Positions 1-7,594 of a stretch of DNA of 20,208 nucleotides are shown one piece after another (within the stretch, counting starts at the first letter, position 1; each line of letters begins with the position of its first letter). Source of the stretch: Roseburia sp. (GTDB lineage Bacteria > Bacillota > Clostridia > Lachnospirales > Lachnospiraceae). The translations under genes were made by a program, and so were the position numbers. The notes beneath the pieces were generated by a model. That model was not told the origin of the DNA. It did not search any database and saw nothing but the letters and a program-made list of their open reading frames with translations. The DNA is taken from the NCBI GenBank assembly GCA_017621905.1, contig JAGASC010000058.1:1-20208 (forward strand), read 5' to 3'.

Positions 1-728
1 GAACTGACCGCTGTATATCTCGTGATAAAGTCTGAAAAGCTGGAAGTAAATCGATGCTTTCTCTCTACCGTCAGCACTGGCGTATTCCCATACTTCCGAA
101 GTTCCAGCTCCCCGGCTCTGTTGATCACGAAAAAACCGCCAAGCACCTGCCCCACATAGAACAGCACATCGCGGTATGTCTCAATATCATTATCCGTATA
201 AATGGACAGGTTCACATTGCCGTTTGGCATCGCCTCAATGGTCTCCCTGTCCTGAGCCAGAGCCACGTTGCAGGCTGTGGAGCAGAGCACCATGAAATCA
301 TAGGCGTTTCCGATGGACTCCAAAGCGCTGAAATTCTTCTCAAACCTCACCATGTAGTCATAGGCTTTGATCTCCAGGCATTTCACCTTCCTGTTCGCCT
401 CGGACACTTCAAAAATCCCCATCGGAACTTCTTCGTAGGAGCCGCCCGCCACCTGCAGATGATAGGACAGCGTAATGATCGCATCCTCTAGCGTGTACCG
501 GTCAATGTCAGAGAAAAGTGAGATCCCCATCTCCGCCGCATACACCGTCCCCAGTTCTATCTCCGTAGATCCGCAGCACTGGCTTGTGATATATCCGCTG
601 CCCTTCACAATGTCATCCTGATCAAAATCATAGACATCGCCGGCCGTGGTAGTGATCCGCCCCGTCCAATAATATTTTCTTGTATTCGCCTTCACTGCGT
701 TCAGGAAAGCTGAGCTTACCGGATACAA
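1..728 (-). CDS. Tail baseplate hub / minor structural protein, N-terminal part (runs off window)
   Basis: Read by hand, this gives 242 residues beginning MYPVSSAFLNAV with no stop, and it continues past position 1. The start is TTG at 728-726, seven bases after a clear GGAGG at 740-736. No ATG fits that ribosome binding site, which explains why ATG-based calling misses it. The segment with CCGSTEIELGTVYAAEMG, then a repeated EVSEANRKVKCLEIKAYDYM type stretch, is what I know from siphovirus tail proteins of clostridial prophages encoded just after the tape measure and distal tail genes. These are usually annotated as tail protein or minor structural protein. A role as the hub linking the tube to receptor-binding parts is inferred from position and that resemblance. 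A transcription terminator and a two-regulator cassette separate it from the preceding tail gene, so it probably depends on read-through. Confidence 0.75.
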   Translation of the reverse strand, partial: MYPVSSAFLNAVKANTRKYYWTGRITTTAGDVYDFDQDDIVKGSGYITSQCCGSTEIELGTVYAAEMGISLFSDIDRYTLEDAIITLSYHLQVAGGSYEEVPMGIFEVSEANRKVKCLEIKAYDYMVRFEKNFSALESIGNAYDFMVLCSTACNVALAQDRETIEAMPNGNVNLSIYTDNDIETYRDVLFYVGQVLGGFFVINRAGELELRKYGNTPVLTVERKHRFTSSFSDFITRYTAVS

Positions 729-751
729 ACGACCACCTCCCTCCGGACATG

Positions 752-779
752 AAAAGAGAGCCGCTGTTACACGACTCTC
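752..779 (-). terminator. Rho-independent terminator after the AraC gene
   Basis: On the minus strand GAGAGTCG pairs with CGGCTCTC (one G-T pair) around an 8-base loop, followed by TTTTC. It lies 27 bases after the stop of the AraC gene and only 12 bases before the ribosome binding site of the hub gene. The T-run is short, so termination may be incomplete. Confidence 0.6.
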
Positions 780-805
780 CCAAAACCTGATTACTCAGCA
801 TATTC

Positions 806-1660
806 TTATTTTTCTTTCACAGGAATCCATACTTCAGCATAATATTCCGGATCCTGCATTCCGTTTGTAAAATCCTCCGGATTACTATAATACTCGATAT
901 TATAGCCCTCCGCGATTTCATAATTACTTGCAGGAAGCCATTCTGAAAATATCTTACGATTCACTTCCTGAAGCGGAAGCGGCATTGCACCACGGCACGG
1001 AAATACTGCCCATGTGTGCTCCTTGATCTCATGCACATCCAGTTTCTTCGCCTCTGCCTGCTCTTTCACATAATCATCTGCGATCATATAGCGGAACTCA
1101 TTGCCAGCCATCTCTTCATCAAAACACACACCGTACATTCCCAGCACCGGTCTCTCTGCTGCCTGCATAAAGACTTCATTCCAAAACTGCGGTATCTCTG
1201 CGTTAGCATTCTCATAAGAGAAATCCTTTGATACACCCATGACCTTAAATGCCGGCTTCTTTTCAATTCTGTACTCCATCGTACTACCTCCGTCTAATGT
1301 TAGTTTGATATGCAGCGGAGCAAAAGATTTAAGCATTGCGCCGCCACGCCTCACATCAGTTGGAGTGCTTCCGTGGAATCTTGTAAATGCCTTTGTAAAG
1401 CTGTCCGGTGAATCATAGCCGTACTTTACCGCAAGATCGATTACCTTCACATCCGATGACAACAGTTCCTCACCGGCAAGCGACAATCTTCTCATACGGA
1501 CATATTCCCCAACGGTATATCCGCAAAGCATAGAAAAGCCTCTCTGGAAGTAAAATGCGGATGTATTCACTTCCTCGGCAATCCTGCCTACCGTCAGTTC
1601 TTCCGTTATGTTCCCTTCAATGTACTCAATGGCATCTTCAATGATTTTCACCCAGTTCAT
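806..1660 (-). CDS. AraC-family transcriptional regulator with GyrI-like effector domain
   Basis: 284 residues. Residues about 5-105 form the double helix-turn-helix of AraC/XylS proteins (first helix pair near LTVGRIAEEVNTSAFYFQRGF, second near VIDLAVKYGYDSPDSFTKAF, then the typical FHGSTPTDVR end). Residues about 128-284 resemble the GyrI/Rob-like small-molecule-binding domain, starting at MEYRIEKKPAFKVMGV. HTH first and effector domain last is the Rob-like order. The start has GGAGG seven bases upstream. A TATACT hexamer lies in the 70-base gap behind the XRE gene (1690-1695) but I see no matching -35. It is not a phage structural gene although it sits between two tail genes. It most likely regulates host genes or its own cassette; the target and ligand are unknown. 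Confidence 0.88.
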   Translation of the reverse strand: MNWVKIIEDAIEYIEGNITEELTVGRIAEEVNTSAFYFQRGFSMLCGYTVGEYVRMRRLSLAGEELLSSDVKVIDLAVKYGYDSPDSFTKAFTRFHGSTPTDVRRGGAMLKSFAPLHIKLTLDGGSTMEYRIEKKPAFKVMGVSKDFSYENANAEIPQFWNEVFMQAAERPVLGMYGVCFDEEMAGNEFRYMIADDYVKEQAEAKKLDVHEIKEHTWAVFPCRGAMPLPLQEVNRKIFSEWLPASNYEIAEGYNIEYYSNPEDFTNGMQDPEYYAEVWIPVKEK

Positions 1661-1730
1661 CTGGTCACCTCCAACTTGATTGTGGCTTCAGTATAGCGTT
1701 TCCGCCCGGAGGCTTCCCGACAATAACTGC

Positions 1731-2789
1731 TCACTTTTGTCCTATTCCAGAATACCATTTTTTCTCAAATGCGATCCACTCGGGGCTACTTCTTACAAAT
1801 TCATAAGATTCATCACTTCGGAATTGCTCTAATAGATTTTCTTGAATCTTTCCCAGATATAATGGATCAGATTTCTTGAACTCCATGTGTTCAAACAAAT
1901 CAGACTTCGTAAAATCAAGCAAACTATCCGTATTTTCCAACAATGCATCCATTGTTCTCAACACCTTCGATGCATCCTTTACTGCGACATAATAATCAAA
2001 CTTAGTAGATAGCCTATTATACGCCCCCATATCGAACAGATCACACAGCTGACTGAGCTTATCCAAAATGCTTTCTGCTTTTTCATGATCATCTATTTTC
2101 ATTGCAATCATGTAGATCCCATGAAGTGCTCCGCTAATAATCTGGTACTCAGAAAAAACAACTTCTTCCAAAGCTTTATAAGCATCCTCGAAGCGTCCCG
2201 TCTCGCTATAAATTGTTGCAAGTTTTCGCTTTCTTTCAGGATTCTGGATGGAAAAATAATCTAAATAGCCTTCCGCTTTCTCATATTCTTCCTTCCTCAA
2301 ATAAAAGCCATACAGGCAGTCAGCCGCCTTTAATTTTGTTTGTTCGTTGTCGCTGTTCAGGAGCAGTTCATAACAACTCTTAATCCAATTATCATATACT
2401 CCCGATTCTTCAGTACTCTGAAGAATACACTGGGCATCCATCATGCATGAGAGGGATAGAATCAGATCATCGCAGTTCGGATATTCTCTAACCAATTCCT
2501 TGATGCTTTTGAATACCTCTCCCAAATCTTCCTTTTCGAATCTTTCATCAATGTCTTTCACGATATTTCTTATTTCAAGATCTGAGAGATTATCCTTAAA
2601 AGAAAGCAGTTCATCCAAGGATATATGAAGCAAGCGTGCAATAGGTGCCAAAAGTGTTATATCCGGCATTGAACTTCCACTTTCCCACTTATTGACAGCA
2701 GGAGTGGATACACCGAGTCGTTTTGCCATTTCCTCTTGGGTCAGGTGGTTTTCTTTCCTGTACTTCCTGATAACTTCATTGATTTGCAT
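1731..2789 (-). CDS. XRE-family regulator with helical-repeat C-terminus
   Basis: 352 residues. Residues 1-65 are an HTH_3/Cro-CI type DNA-binding domain (LTQEEMAKRLGVSTPAVNKWESG, then the LLHISLDELLSF tail). The remaining roughly 285 residues are helical with TPR-like spacing (for example EEYEKAEGYLDYF, GRFEDAYKALEEVV, DDHEKAESILDKL). This build is common among chromosomal regulators of Firmicutes and differs from a short phage CI or Cro repressor. CGGAGG lies five bases before the ATG. A sigma-A-like promoter lies just upstream. The gene looks distinctly richer in A and T than the flanking tail genes, which suggests separate acquisition. It is followed 70 bases later by the AraC gene and probably shares a transcript with it. 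The function of the pair is not known. Confidence 0.85.
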   Translation of the reverse strand: MQINEVIRKYRKENHLTQEEMAKRLGVSTPAVNKWESGSSMPDITLLAPIARLLHISLDELLSFKDNLSDLEIRNIVKDIDERFEKEDLGEVFKSIKELVREYPNCDDLILSLSCMMDAQCILQSTEESGVYDNWIKSCYELLLNSDNEQTKLKAADCLYGFYLRKEEYEKAEGYLDYFSIQNPERKRKLATIYSETGRFEDAYKALEEVVFSEYQIISGALHGIYMIAMKIDDHEKAESILDKLSQLCDLFDMGAYNRLSTKFDYYVAVKDASKVLRTMDALLENTDSLLDFTKSDLFEHMEFKKSDPLYLGKIQENLLEQFRSDESYEFVRSSPEWIAFEKKWYSGIGQK

Positions 2790-2848
2790 ATCAGCCTCCG
2801 AATCATATTATTTGCAGTGGCCTCTGCATCTTCATTATAGCTATCACC

Positions 2849-2877
2849 ATTATACAATACTATTGAGTGGAGTTTAA
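2849..2877 (-). promoter_or_regulatory. Probable sigma-A promoter of the XRE-AraC cassette
   Basis: On the minus strand TTAAAC (2877-2872), a 17-base spacer and a perfect TATAAT (2854-2849) precede the XRE start by about 60 bases, in an AT-rich stretch. The -35 matches the consensus poorly (3 of 6). A second TATAAT at 2839-2834 has no good -35. This promoter would make the cassette independent of the late operon. Confidence 0.6.
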
Positions 2878-2910
2878 CTTTTATTTTATTTTTTTAACCG
2901 CTATTCAACT

Positions 2911-3273
2911 TTAGAACTCCTTCAACACAAAGGACACCTCCCACAAGCTCCCATAGCTTGTATCGCTGACCAGCTTCACCTGATACCCGTCAATATACAT
3001 CTGCGTGTTCACGATACTACTTGTCGCCGTATCCAGATATCCCACCGTAATGCTTGCCAGCTTCTTATAGACCGAAAACTTATTCAGCCACTTCTTCGAT
3101 ACCCGGAAGGTCACGCTGATCTGAACCACGCCTTCTCTTACAACATCCCTCTGCGTGGTTCCCGCTTCCGTCACGCCGCCGCTGTCTGCCTCCACATCCG
3201 ATAAACTCACAGAATAAGAGGCAGGCATCGGGATATTCTCATTGTTAAAAACAAGATACTGCATATGAGCCAT
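2911..3273 (-). CDS. Small tail protein (DUF6711-like), distal-tail position
   Basis: 120 residues, mostly predicted beta strand. It opens with MAHMQYLVFNNENIPMPASY and has a conserved-looking segment ending TTQRDVVREGVVQISVTF. The length, the early GVSLSD-like motif and the position right after the tape measure match proteins I know as DUF6711 in Firmicute siphoviruses, which occupy the place of a distal tail (Dit) protein. The tape measure stop is three bases upstream, and GGAGG at nine bases supports the first ATG, although Met4 is possible. In this layout the next gene should be the hub, but the XRE-AraC cassette lies in between. The family name is from memory of motif layout; the structural role is inferred. 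Confidence 0.65.
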   Translation of the reverse strand: MAHMQYLVFNNENIPMPASYSVSLSDVEADSGGVTEAGTTQRDVVREGVVQISVTFRVSKKWLNKFSVYKKLASITVGYLDTATSSIVNTQMYIDGYQVKLVSDTSYGSLWEVSFVLKEF

Positions 3274-3275
3274 CT

Positions 3276-6101
3276 TTACCTGCCTCCACTTCTTAGATTC
3301 ATTCTCTGCTGAGCCGTCACCACGATCTCATCGATCATGTCGCCGCCGATATAAACCGGGATCACGATATCCCCTGCAGCACCGCCCCCTGCCAAAGCCG
3401 TATTCAGTGCCGTGTTGATACCGGAGATCAGATCTCCGCTTGAAGCAGCAGAACCGGAATAGTCACCCTGAGCCGCCATCACTCTCGGAGTAATGGTCAG
3501 ATCAGAAGTCACTCCGTTCATGGCATTCTCAATCATGCCCCGGCTCTTCTCAATGCCTTTCGCCAGACCGCCGATAAAGTCCGGCATCCAGCTCTCATAA
3601 TCCGTAAGAGGACCTTCATCCGGCACGGAGAAATGCAGGAAACTCCGGATCTTATCCGCAACCGAAGATACCGCATCTCCGACCTTCCCGATCATGGACT
3701 TGATACCGTTCACGATACCGCCGATGAAATCAGCGCCCCACTTAAAAGCTTCCGATGCCAGGTTCTTCACGAAATTGATTGCCTTATCAAATCCGCTCTT
3801 CACCGCACCATAGATATTTCCGCAGACATTCTTGATGCCGTTCAGCATCGCATTGAACGCATTGGAAACAGCATTCTTAATCGCATTGGCTGCATTCGAT
3901 ACCGCGGACTTGATATTGTTCCATGCCGTTGTGACCGCATTTTTGATTGCGTTCACGATAGTTGTGATCGTATTCTTGATGCCGTTCCAGACCGTAGTAA
4001 CCGCTGTCTTAATAGCATTCAGCACCGTAGTGATCGCGGTTTTTATCCCATTCCACGCCGTACTCAGGAAGGTGGAGATCGCATTCACCACTGTTGTGAT
4101 AACCGACTTGATTCCATTCCAGATCGTGGTGAAGAATGTCTTTATCGCATTCCACACGGTCGTCACGGTATTCTTGATCGTGTTCCAAGCTGTTGTCAGG
4201 AACGTGCTGATCGCATTGACTACCGTTGTGAAGATATTCTTGATACCTTCCCACAATCCGGAGAAGAAATCCTTGATCGCATTCCAGACCGTTGTAGCCG
4301 TGGTCTGGATTGCTTCCCATGCCGCCTTGAAGAAAGCCTTCAGCGCCTCCCACACGGCAATAGCAATCTCTTTGATGCTTTCCCACAGGTCGATCCAGAA
4401 CTGCCGGAACTCTTCGCAGTTATTCCACAGATAAATAAACGCCGCTACCAGAGCCACAATCGCCGCGATGATCAGCACATACGGATTCGCTGCACATACA
4501 GCATTGAAAGCCGCAAACACACCCTTCGCTGCATTGATCACACCTGCCAGCTTCGGCACCAGAGTCATAATGGTACCGACTGCTGAAATTACTTTACCGA
4601 CTATGATCAGCACCGGACCGATTGCAGCCGCCACCAGGGCAATCGTGACAATAACCTTCCTGGTACCCTCATCCATCGAATTGAGCCAGTCCACAAACTT
4701 CTGGATCCATCCCACAATCGTCCGGATTGCAGGCATCAGCAGCTCACCAAAAGAAATCGCCAGCTCTTCCAGCTGGGACTTCAGGATCTGCAGTTGACCG
4801 GCAAGGTTGTCGTTCATGGTCTCAGCCATACTTGCCGCTGAACCATCACAGTTATCAATAGCAGACGAAAGCTTTTCAATATCCGCTTCCCCGGCGTTCA
4901 TCAATGCCAGAAACCCGGACATCGCATTCTTGCCAACCAACGATTCAGCCGCTGCCGCCTTCTCAGATTCCGATAAGCCTGAAAATGCTGTCCGGCAGTC
5001 AGCCAGAATGTCCGACAGATCCCTCATAGAGCCGTCAGCATTGGTAGTTGCAACCGTAACCTCTCCGATGGAAGATCCGCAGATTTTTACCTCTCCGGAC
5101 AGGTTATTCATGATGGTTCTCAAAGCCGTACCCGCCTGGGATCCCTTAATACCGGCATTCGCCATCAGGCCGATCGCTTCCGCCGTATCCTCCGCAGAGA
5201 ATCCCAGAGCGCCGGCGATCGGAGCACAATACTTGAAGGTCTCACCCATCATGGAGACATTCGTATTCGCATTACTGCTTGCCGCCGCAAGGATATCCGC
5301 AAAATGCCCGGAGTCCTTCGCTGTCAGTCCAAAAGCCGTCAGAGCATCTGTCACGATATCAGAAGTGGTAGCCAGATCTTCACCGGAAGCCGCAGCCAGG
5401 TTCATGACACCTTCGATACCGGAAAGCATGTCCTCTGTCTTCCACCCGGCCATAGCCATATAGTTCATGGCTTCTGCTGCTTCAGATGCAGAGAACTTTG
5501 TCTTCTCACCCATCTCACGGGCTTTATCTCTTAGCGCTTCCAGATCAGAGCCTGTCGCACCGGATACCGCCGCCACCTTGCTCATGGCGGAATCAAAATC
5601 AGCGGCAGTCTTCACCGCCGCCGTACCTAATCCCACAACGCCCAGAGTCACAGGCATGAACTTCTTTCCGACATTGGTAACATTGTCACCAACCGTCTTC
5701 AGTTTTTCGCCTTTTGCAGCGATCTCCTGAAGAGCCGTGCCGGACTGTCTTGCCTGTTCCTCCAAAGACTTCAGCTTCGCCTCGGTCTCAGCGATCTCAC
5801 GCTGCAGGCCATCATACTGATCCTGCGTGATCGTTCCATCCTTAAGAGCCTGCTCTGCCTGCTCCGCTGCCGTTTTCAAGGTCTCCAGCTTTTCCTTCGT
5901 TTCCTTGACGGCATCCCCCAGGAGCCTGTGCTTCTGGGCAAGCAGTTCCGTATTCCCCGGATCCAGTTTCAGGAGCTTATCGACATCTTTCAGCTGGCTC
6001 TGCGTATTCCTGATCTCTGTATTTACGCCCTTTAAGGCAGTTTGTAGTTTGGTAGTATCGCCGCCGATCTCAACGGTAATACCCTGAATTCTGCCAGCCA
6101 T
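3276..6101 (-). CDS. Tail tape measure protein
   Basis: 941 residues. Residues 1-130 are a charged coiled coil (repeated DKLLKLDPGN and ETEAKLKSLEEQ segments). Residues about 150-450 match the TP901-type tape measure core (FDSAMSKVAAVSGATGSDL, then AMNYMAMAGW and alanine/glycine-rich helices). Hydrophobic helices follow at about 480-560. Then comes a long 11-residue repeat array (573-759), and a C-terminal region with FLHFSVPDEGPLTDYESWMP, a motif seen at the end of many Firmicute tape measures. It fixes tail length and is carried in the tail lumen during assembly. At about 1.5 angstrom per residue it would predict a tail near 140 nm, an estimate only. AAGGAGG lies seven bases before the ATG. 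Long reading frames on the other strand are by-products of the repeats. Confidence 0.93.
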   Translation of the reverse strand: MAGRIQGITVEIGGDTTKLQTALKGVNTEIRNTQSQLKDVDKLLKLDPGNTELLAQKHRLLGDAVKETKEKLETLKTAAEQAEQALKDGTITQDQYDGLQREIAETEAKLKSLEEQARQSGTALQEIAAKGEKLKTVGDNVTNVGKKFMPVTLGVVGLGTAAVKTAADFDSAMSKVAAVSGATGSDLEALRDKAREMGEKTKFSASEAAEAMNYMAMAGWKTEDMLSGIEGVMNLAAASGEDLATTSDIVTDALTAFGLTAKDSGHFADILAAASSNANTNVSMMGETFKYCAPIAGALGFSAEDTAEAIGLMANAGIKGSQAGTALRTIMNNLSGEVKICGSSIGEVTVATTNADGSMRDLSDILADCRTAFSGLSESEKAAAAESLVGKNAMSGFLALMNAGEADIEKLSSAIDNCDGSAASMAETMNDNLAGQLQILKSQLEELAISFGELLMPAIRTIVGWIQKFVDWLNSMDEGTRKVIVTIALVAAAIGPVLIIVGKVISAVGTIMTLVPKLAGVINAAKGVFAAFNAVCAANPYVLIIAAIVALVAAFIYLWNNCEEFRQFWIDLWESIKEIAIAVWEALKAFFKAAWEAIQTTATTVWNAIKDFFSGLWEGIKNIFTTVVNAISTFLTTAWNTIKNTVTTVWNAIKTFFTTIWNGIKSVITTVVNAISTFLSTAWNGIKTAITTVLNAIKTAVTTVWNGIKNTITTIVNAIKNAVTTAWNNIKSAVSNAANAIKNAVSNAFNAMLNGIKNVCGNIYGAVKSGFDKAINFVKNLASEAFKWGADFIGGIVNGIKSMIGKVGDAVSSVADKIRSFLHFSVPDEGPLTDYESWMPDFIGGLAKGIEKSRGMIENAMNGVTSDLTITPRVMAAQGDYSGSAASSGDLISGINTALNTALAGGGAAGDIVIPVYIGGDMIDEIVVTAQQRMNLRSGGR
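3825..4385 (-). repeat. 33-bp / 11-residue repeats inside the tape measure gene
   Basis: Seventeen back-to-back 11-residue units of the form W/V-N-x-I-K-x-x-x-T-T-x run from residue 573 to about 759. They include WNAIKTFFTTI, WNGIKSVITTV and WNGIKTAITTV. A longer 44-residue period is also visible, with VNAISTFLTTA and VNAISTFLSTA recurring every fourth unit. This is internal duplication in a coding sequence, not a CRISPR or intergenic repeat. The period of 11 suits a helical rod. Confidence 0.85.
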
Positions 6102-6119
6102 GTCTCAACCTCCTTCCCA

Positions 6120-6284
6120 TTAGAATCGATCCATATCATCCTGGCTTGCTATCTGATCATGAGGCTCATCATCCCTCTGAAGCTCTGTGTACATATCCAT
6201 CACGGCTCCGATTGTCAAAAGATCCAGCTCGCTGATATGGATTCCCAGCTGTACACACCTCAGCAATAGCAGAGGCGTTGTCAT
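6120..6284 (-). CDS. Tail assembly chaperone, downstream (frameshift) part
   Basis: A 54-codon frame beginning MTTPLLLLRCVQLGIHISEL and ending at TAA just before the tape measure ribosome binding site. Its ATG overlaps the TGA of the upstream chaperone (ATGA), and no good ribosome binding site precedes it. The frame stays open upstream as LRATDREM to a slippery A AAA AAC in the first gene. It is therefore most likely made as the C-terminal extension of a longer fusion, like gpGT of lambda. TTPLLLLRCVQLGI is the type of sequence I know from the second frame of this chaperone in Firmicute siphoviruses. It is expected to bind the tape measure and tail tube proteins during assembly and to be absent from the virion. 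Confidence 0.8.
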   Translation of the reverse strand: MTTPLLLLRCVQLGIHISELDLLTIGAVMDMYTELQRDDEPHDQIASQDDMDRF

Positions 6285-6661
6285 TTCCCGGTCAGTCGCT
6301 CGAAGTTTTTTTTACTCTCCACCTGTGTCTGCACATTCAGACCCCAAAGCTCAATGATCTCCGGAAGCACCTGATAAATGGAAAACGTACCGAACTGATC
6401 CAGCCATTCATCCGGTGTATCCGGAACACCCTGCGGATCCGCATGTTTCGCCATGATGTAGCTGATATCCTCGAAAAGTTCCAACGAAAAGGAATCCAGT
6501 GCAGAGTTTTCAGGATCATTTTCATCAATGCTCTTCTGCAGGTCATGAAGATCCTTGTAGATATCACGATGGAACTTGTTTCTGTATATTCTTGGAATGG
6601 CTGCCGATGCTCTGAAAGTCACATCCTTGCCATCAATATTCACTGTCTTTGTAAGTGCCAT
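6281..6661 (-). CDS. Tail assembly chaperone, upstream part
   Basis: 126 residues from MALTKTVNIDGK. This start has GGAGG seven bases upstream; an ATG five codons earlier lies over the ribosome binding site and is unlikely. It begins with beta strands carrying DGKDVTFRASAAIPRIYR, and the rest is helical (LELFEDISYIMAKHAD, then TPDEWLDQFGTFSIYQVLPEIIELW), which is the usual shape of siphovirus tail assembly chaperones. It lies between the major tail protein and the tape measure, the standard place for gpG-like proteins. Near its 3' end is the slippery run that leads into the second frame. Role by family: chaperone for the tape measure and tube subunits, not a virion part. Confidence 0.83.
   Translation of the reverse strand: MALTKTVNIDGKDVTFRASAAIPRIYRNKFHRDIYKDLHDLQKSIDENDPENSALDSFSLELFEDISYIMAKHADPQGVPDTPDEWLDQFGTFSIYQVLPEIIELWGLNVQTQVESKKNFERLTGK
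6305..6311 (-). promoter_or_regulatory. Programmed -1 ribosomal frameshift site
   Basis: The minus-strand heptamer is A AAA AAC, in phase with codons AAA (6310-6308) and AAC (6307-6305), inside a run of eight A. Slipping back one base continues as CTT CGA GCG ACT GAC CGG GAA ATG, directly into the second frame. A zero-frame ribosome stops eight codons after the site. The signal fits the canonical X XXY YYZ rule. No clear stimulating hairpin was identified. Confidence 0.8.
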
Positions 6662-6686
6662 TTCTCTTTCCTCCAATCACAAGAAT

Positions 6687-6708
6687 GGGCAGAGCCGAAG
6701 CCCTGCCC
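6687..6708 (-). terminator. Stable UUCG stem-loop after the major tail gene
   Basis: On the minus strand GGGCAGGGC and GCTCTGCCC form nine pairs (one G-T) closed by a C(UUCG)G tetraloop. It starts eight bases after the major tail stop and ends before the chaperone ribosome binding site. The following bases ATTCTTG are only weakly T-rich, so it may act as a leaky terminator, as an mRNA 3'-end stabiliser, or both. Confidence 0.55.
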
Positions 6709-6715
6709 GCTAAGA

Positions 6716-7576
6716 TCAACCCTGTCCGTTCTTTGTCACCGTTACGGTATAAGCCGTACTGGTGCATCCGGTCTTGCTTGCGATCACTGTCACAGTATTG
6801 GTTCCGCTCTCCCATGTCGCATCGCTGCCACTGGTATGAGCCACCCCGTTCACAAGAATTGTGACCGCCGTTCCGCTTGCCGCAGTAGCCGATACAGCAT
6901 CCTCATCATTCACGGTCTCAGCCGTATAGGAAGTGGTACCGGCATCAAAAGCAGGCGTAAGCTGCAGGCTTCCAATCGTGATCCCGGCAAGAACCGCAGA
7001 TACCTGTGCATGCTCTGTCTGATAGACATTGGAATACCATCCGTTGTAAACCGCATCTGACGTATTCGCACCGGTCTTTACCTTCACAAGTCCATTCGGA
7101 AGCGGAGTCGCCGTGATCTCCAGCTTCTCGGTCTGTACTTCCTTACTATCCTCATTGGTCTTTCCTTCGATCGTAGGTCTTGCAGCGGTACAGTAATACA
7201 TACAGTGCCTGATCTTTTTCTTATCCCCGGAAAACTCGAAAAGCAGAGCGAAATGCTCCGGCTCCACCGTGGAATCCTCCACCAGAACACCGTTCGCATC
7301 CTCAGTCTCCTTCAGGATATCCTTCCTGAAGCTTTCCGGAATCAGCGCAATTTCCAGATCACCGGAATAACCGTTGTTCGCTACAGTGGTGTAATACACC
7401 ATATCATCCGCATAGAACGGTTCGGTATCGCCCTCCGGATCAAGCGACAGGTTCACAGCACCCGGAATCGCAACAGGCGTACCAAATGTCACGGCATTGG
7501 TATCCGGATCAAGTGTCGCCTTCGCATAATGGCAGTTCTTAAGGCCGAACTTCACCTTGTTGTTTGTACTCGGCAT
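6716..7576 (-). CDS. Major tail (tube) protein with C-terminal cadherin-like/Ig-type domain
   Basis: 286 residues. Residues 1-190 match the phi13-type major tail proteins of Firmicute siphoviruses, beginning MPSTNNKVKFGLKNCHYAKA and including DDMVYYTTVANNGYSGDLEIALIP. Residues about 195-286 are a separate beta domain of the cadherin-like sandwich type: LTPAFDAGTTSYTAETV, then VTILVNGVAHTSG, then TNTVTVIASKTG and ending YTVTVTKNGQG. The tube part polymerises into the tail. The extra domain should sit on the outside of the tube and may bind carbohydrate or surface structures, as proposed for Ig-like domains on other phage particles. AGAGAGG lies six bases before the ATG. A strong hairpin follows the gene. 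Confidence 0.88.
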   Translation of the reverse strand: MPSTNNKVKFGLKNCHYAKATLDPDTNAVTFGTPVAIPGAVNLSLDPEGDTEPFYADDMVYYTTVANNGYSGDLEIALIPESFRKDILKETEDANGVLVEDSTVEPEHFALLFEFSGDKKKIRHCMYYCTAARPTIEGKTNEDSKEVQTEKLEITATPLPNGLVKVKTGANTSDAVYNGWYSNVYQTEHAQVSAVLAGITIGSLQLTPAFDAGTTSYTAETVNDEDAVSATAASGTAVTILVNGVAHTSGSDATWESGTNTVTVIASKTGCTSTAYTVTVTKNGQG

Positions 7577-7594
7577 AATTAACCTCTCTTTCCG

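Noticed and set aside
1690..1718. Separate promoter for the AraC gene
   Set aside because: Only a TATACT hexamer is present; the -35 position reads GGGAAG, so evidence is too weak to call.
1731..2789. XRE gene as the lysogeny repressor
   Set aside because: It lies in the tail module on the same strand, lacks a divergent partner and operators, and its helical-repeat C-terminus is unlike CI-type repressors. The true repressor is probably outside the window.
3825..4385. Regular repeats as a CRISPR array
   Set aside because: Units are contiguous, in frame, encode WNxIKxxxTT and have no spacers.
3633..4586. Long plus-strand reading frames (317 and 200 codons) opposite the tape measure
   Set aside because: They mirror the 33-base repeats of the tape measure. 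A repeat length divisible by three keeps every frame open. The products are low-complexity, have no ribosome binding site and match no family I know.
6278..7060. 260-codon plus-strand frame opposite the chaperone and major tail genes
   Set aside because: It spans two well-supported minus-strand genes and the hairpin between them, has cysteine/histidine/arginine-rich shadow composition and no domain.
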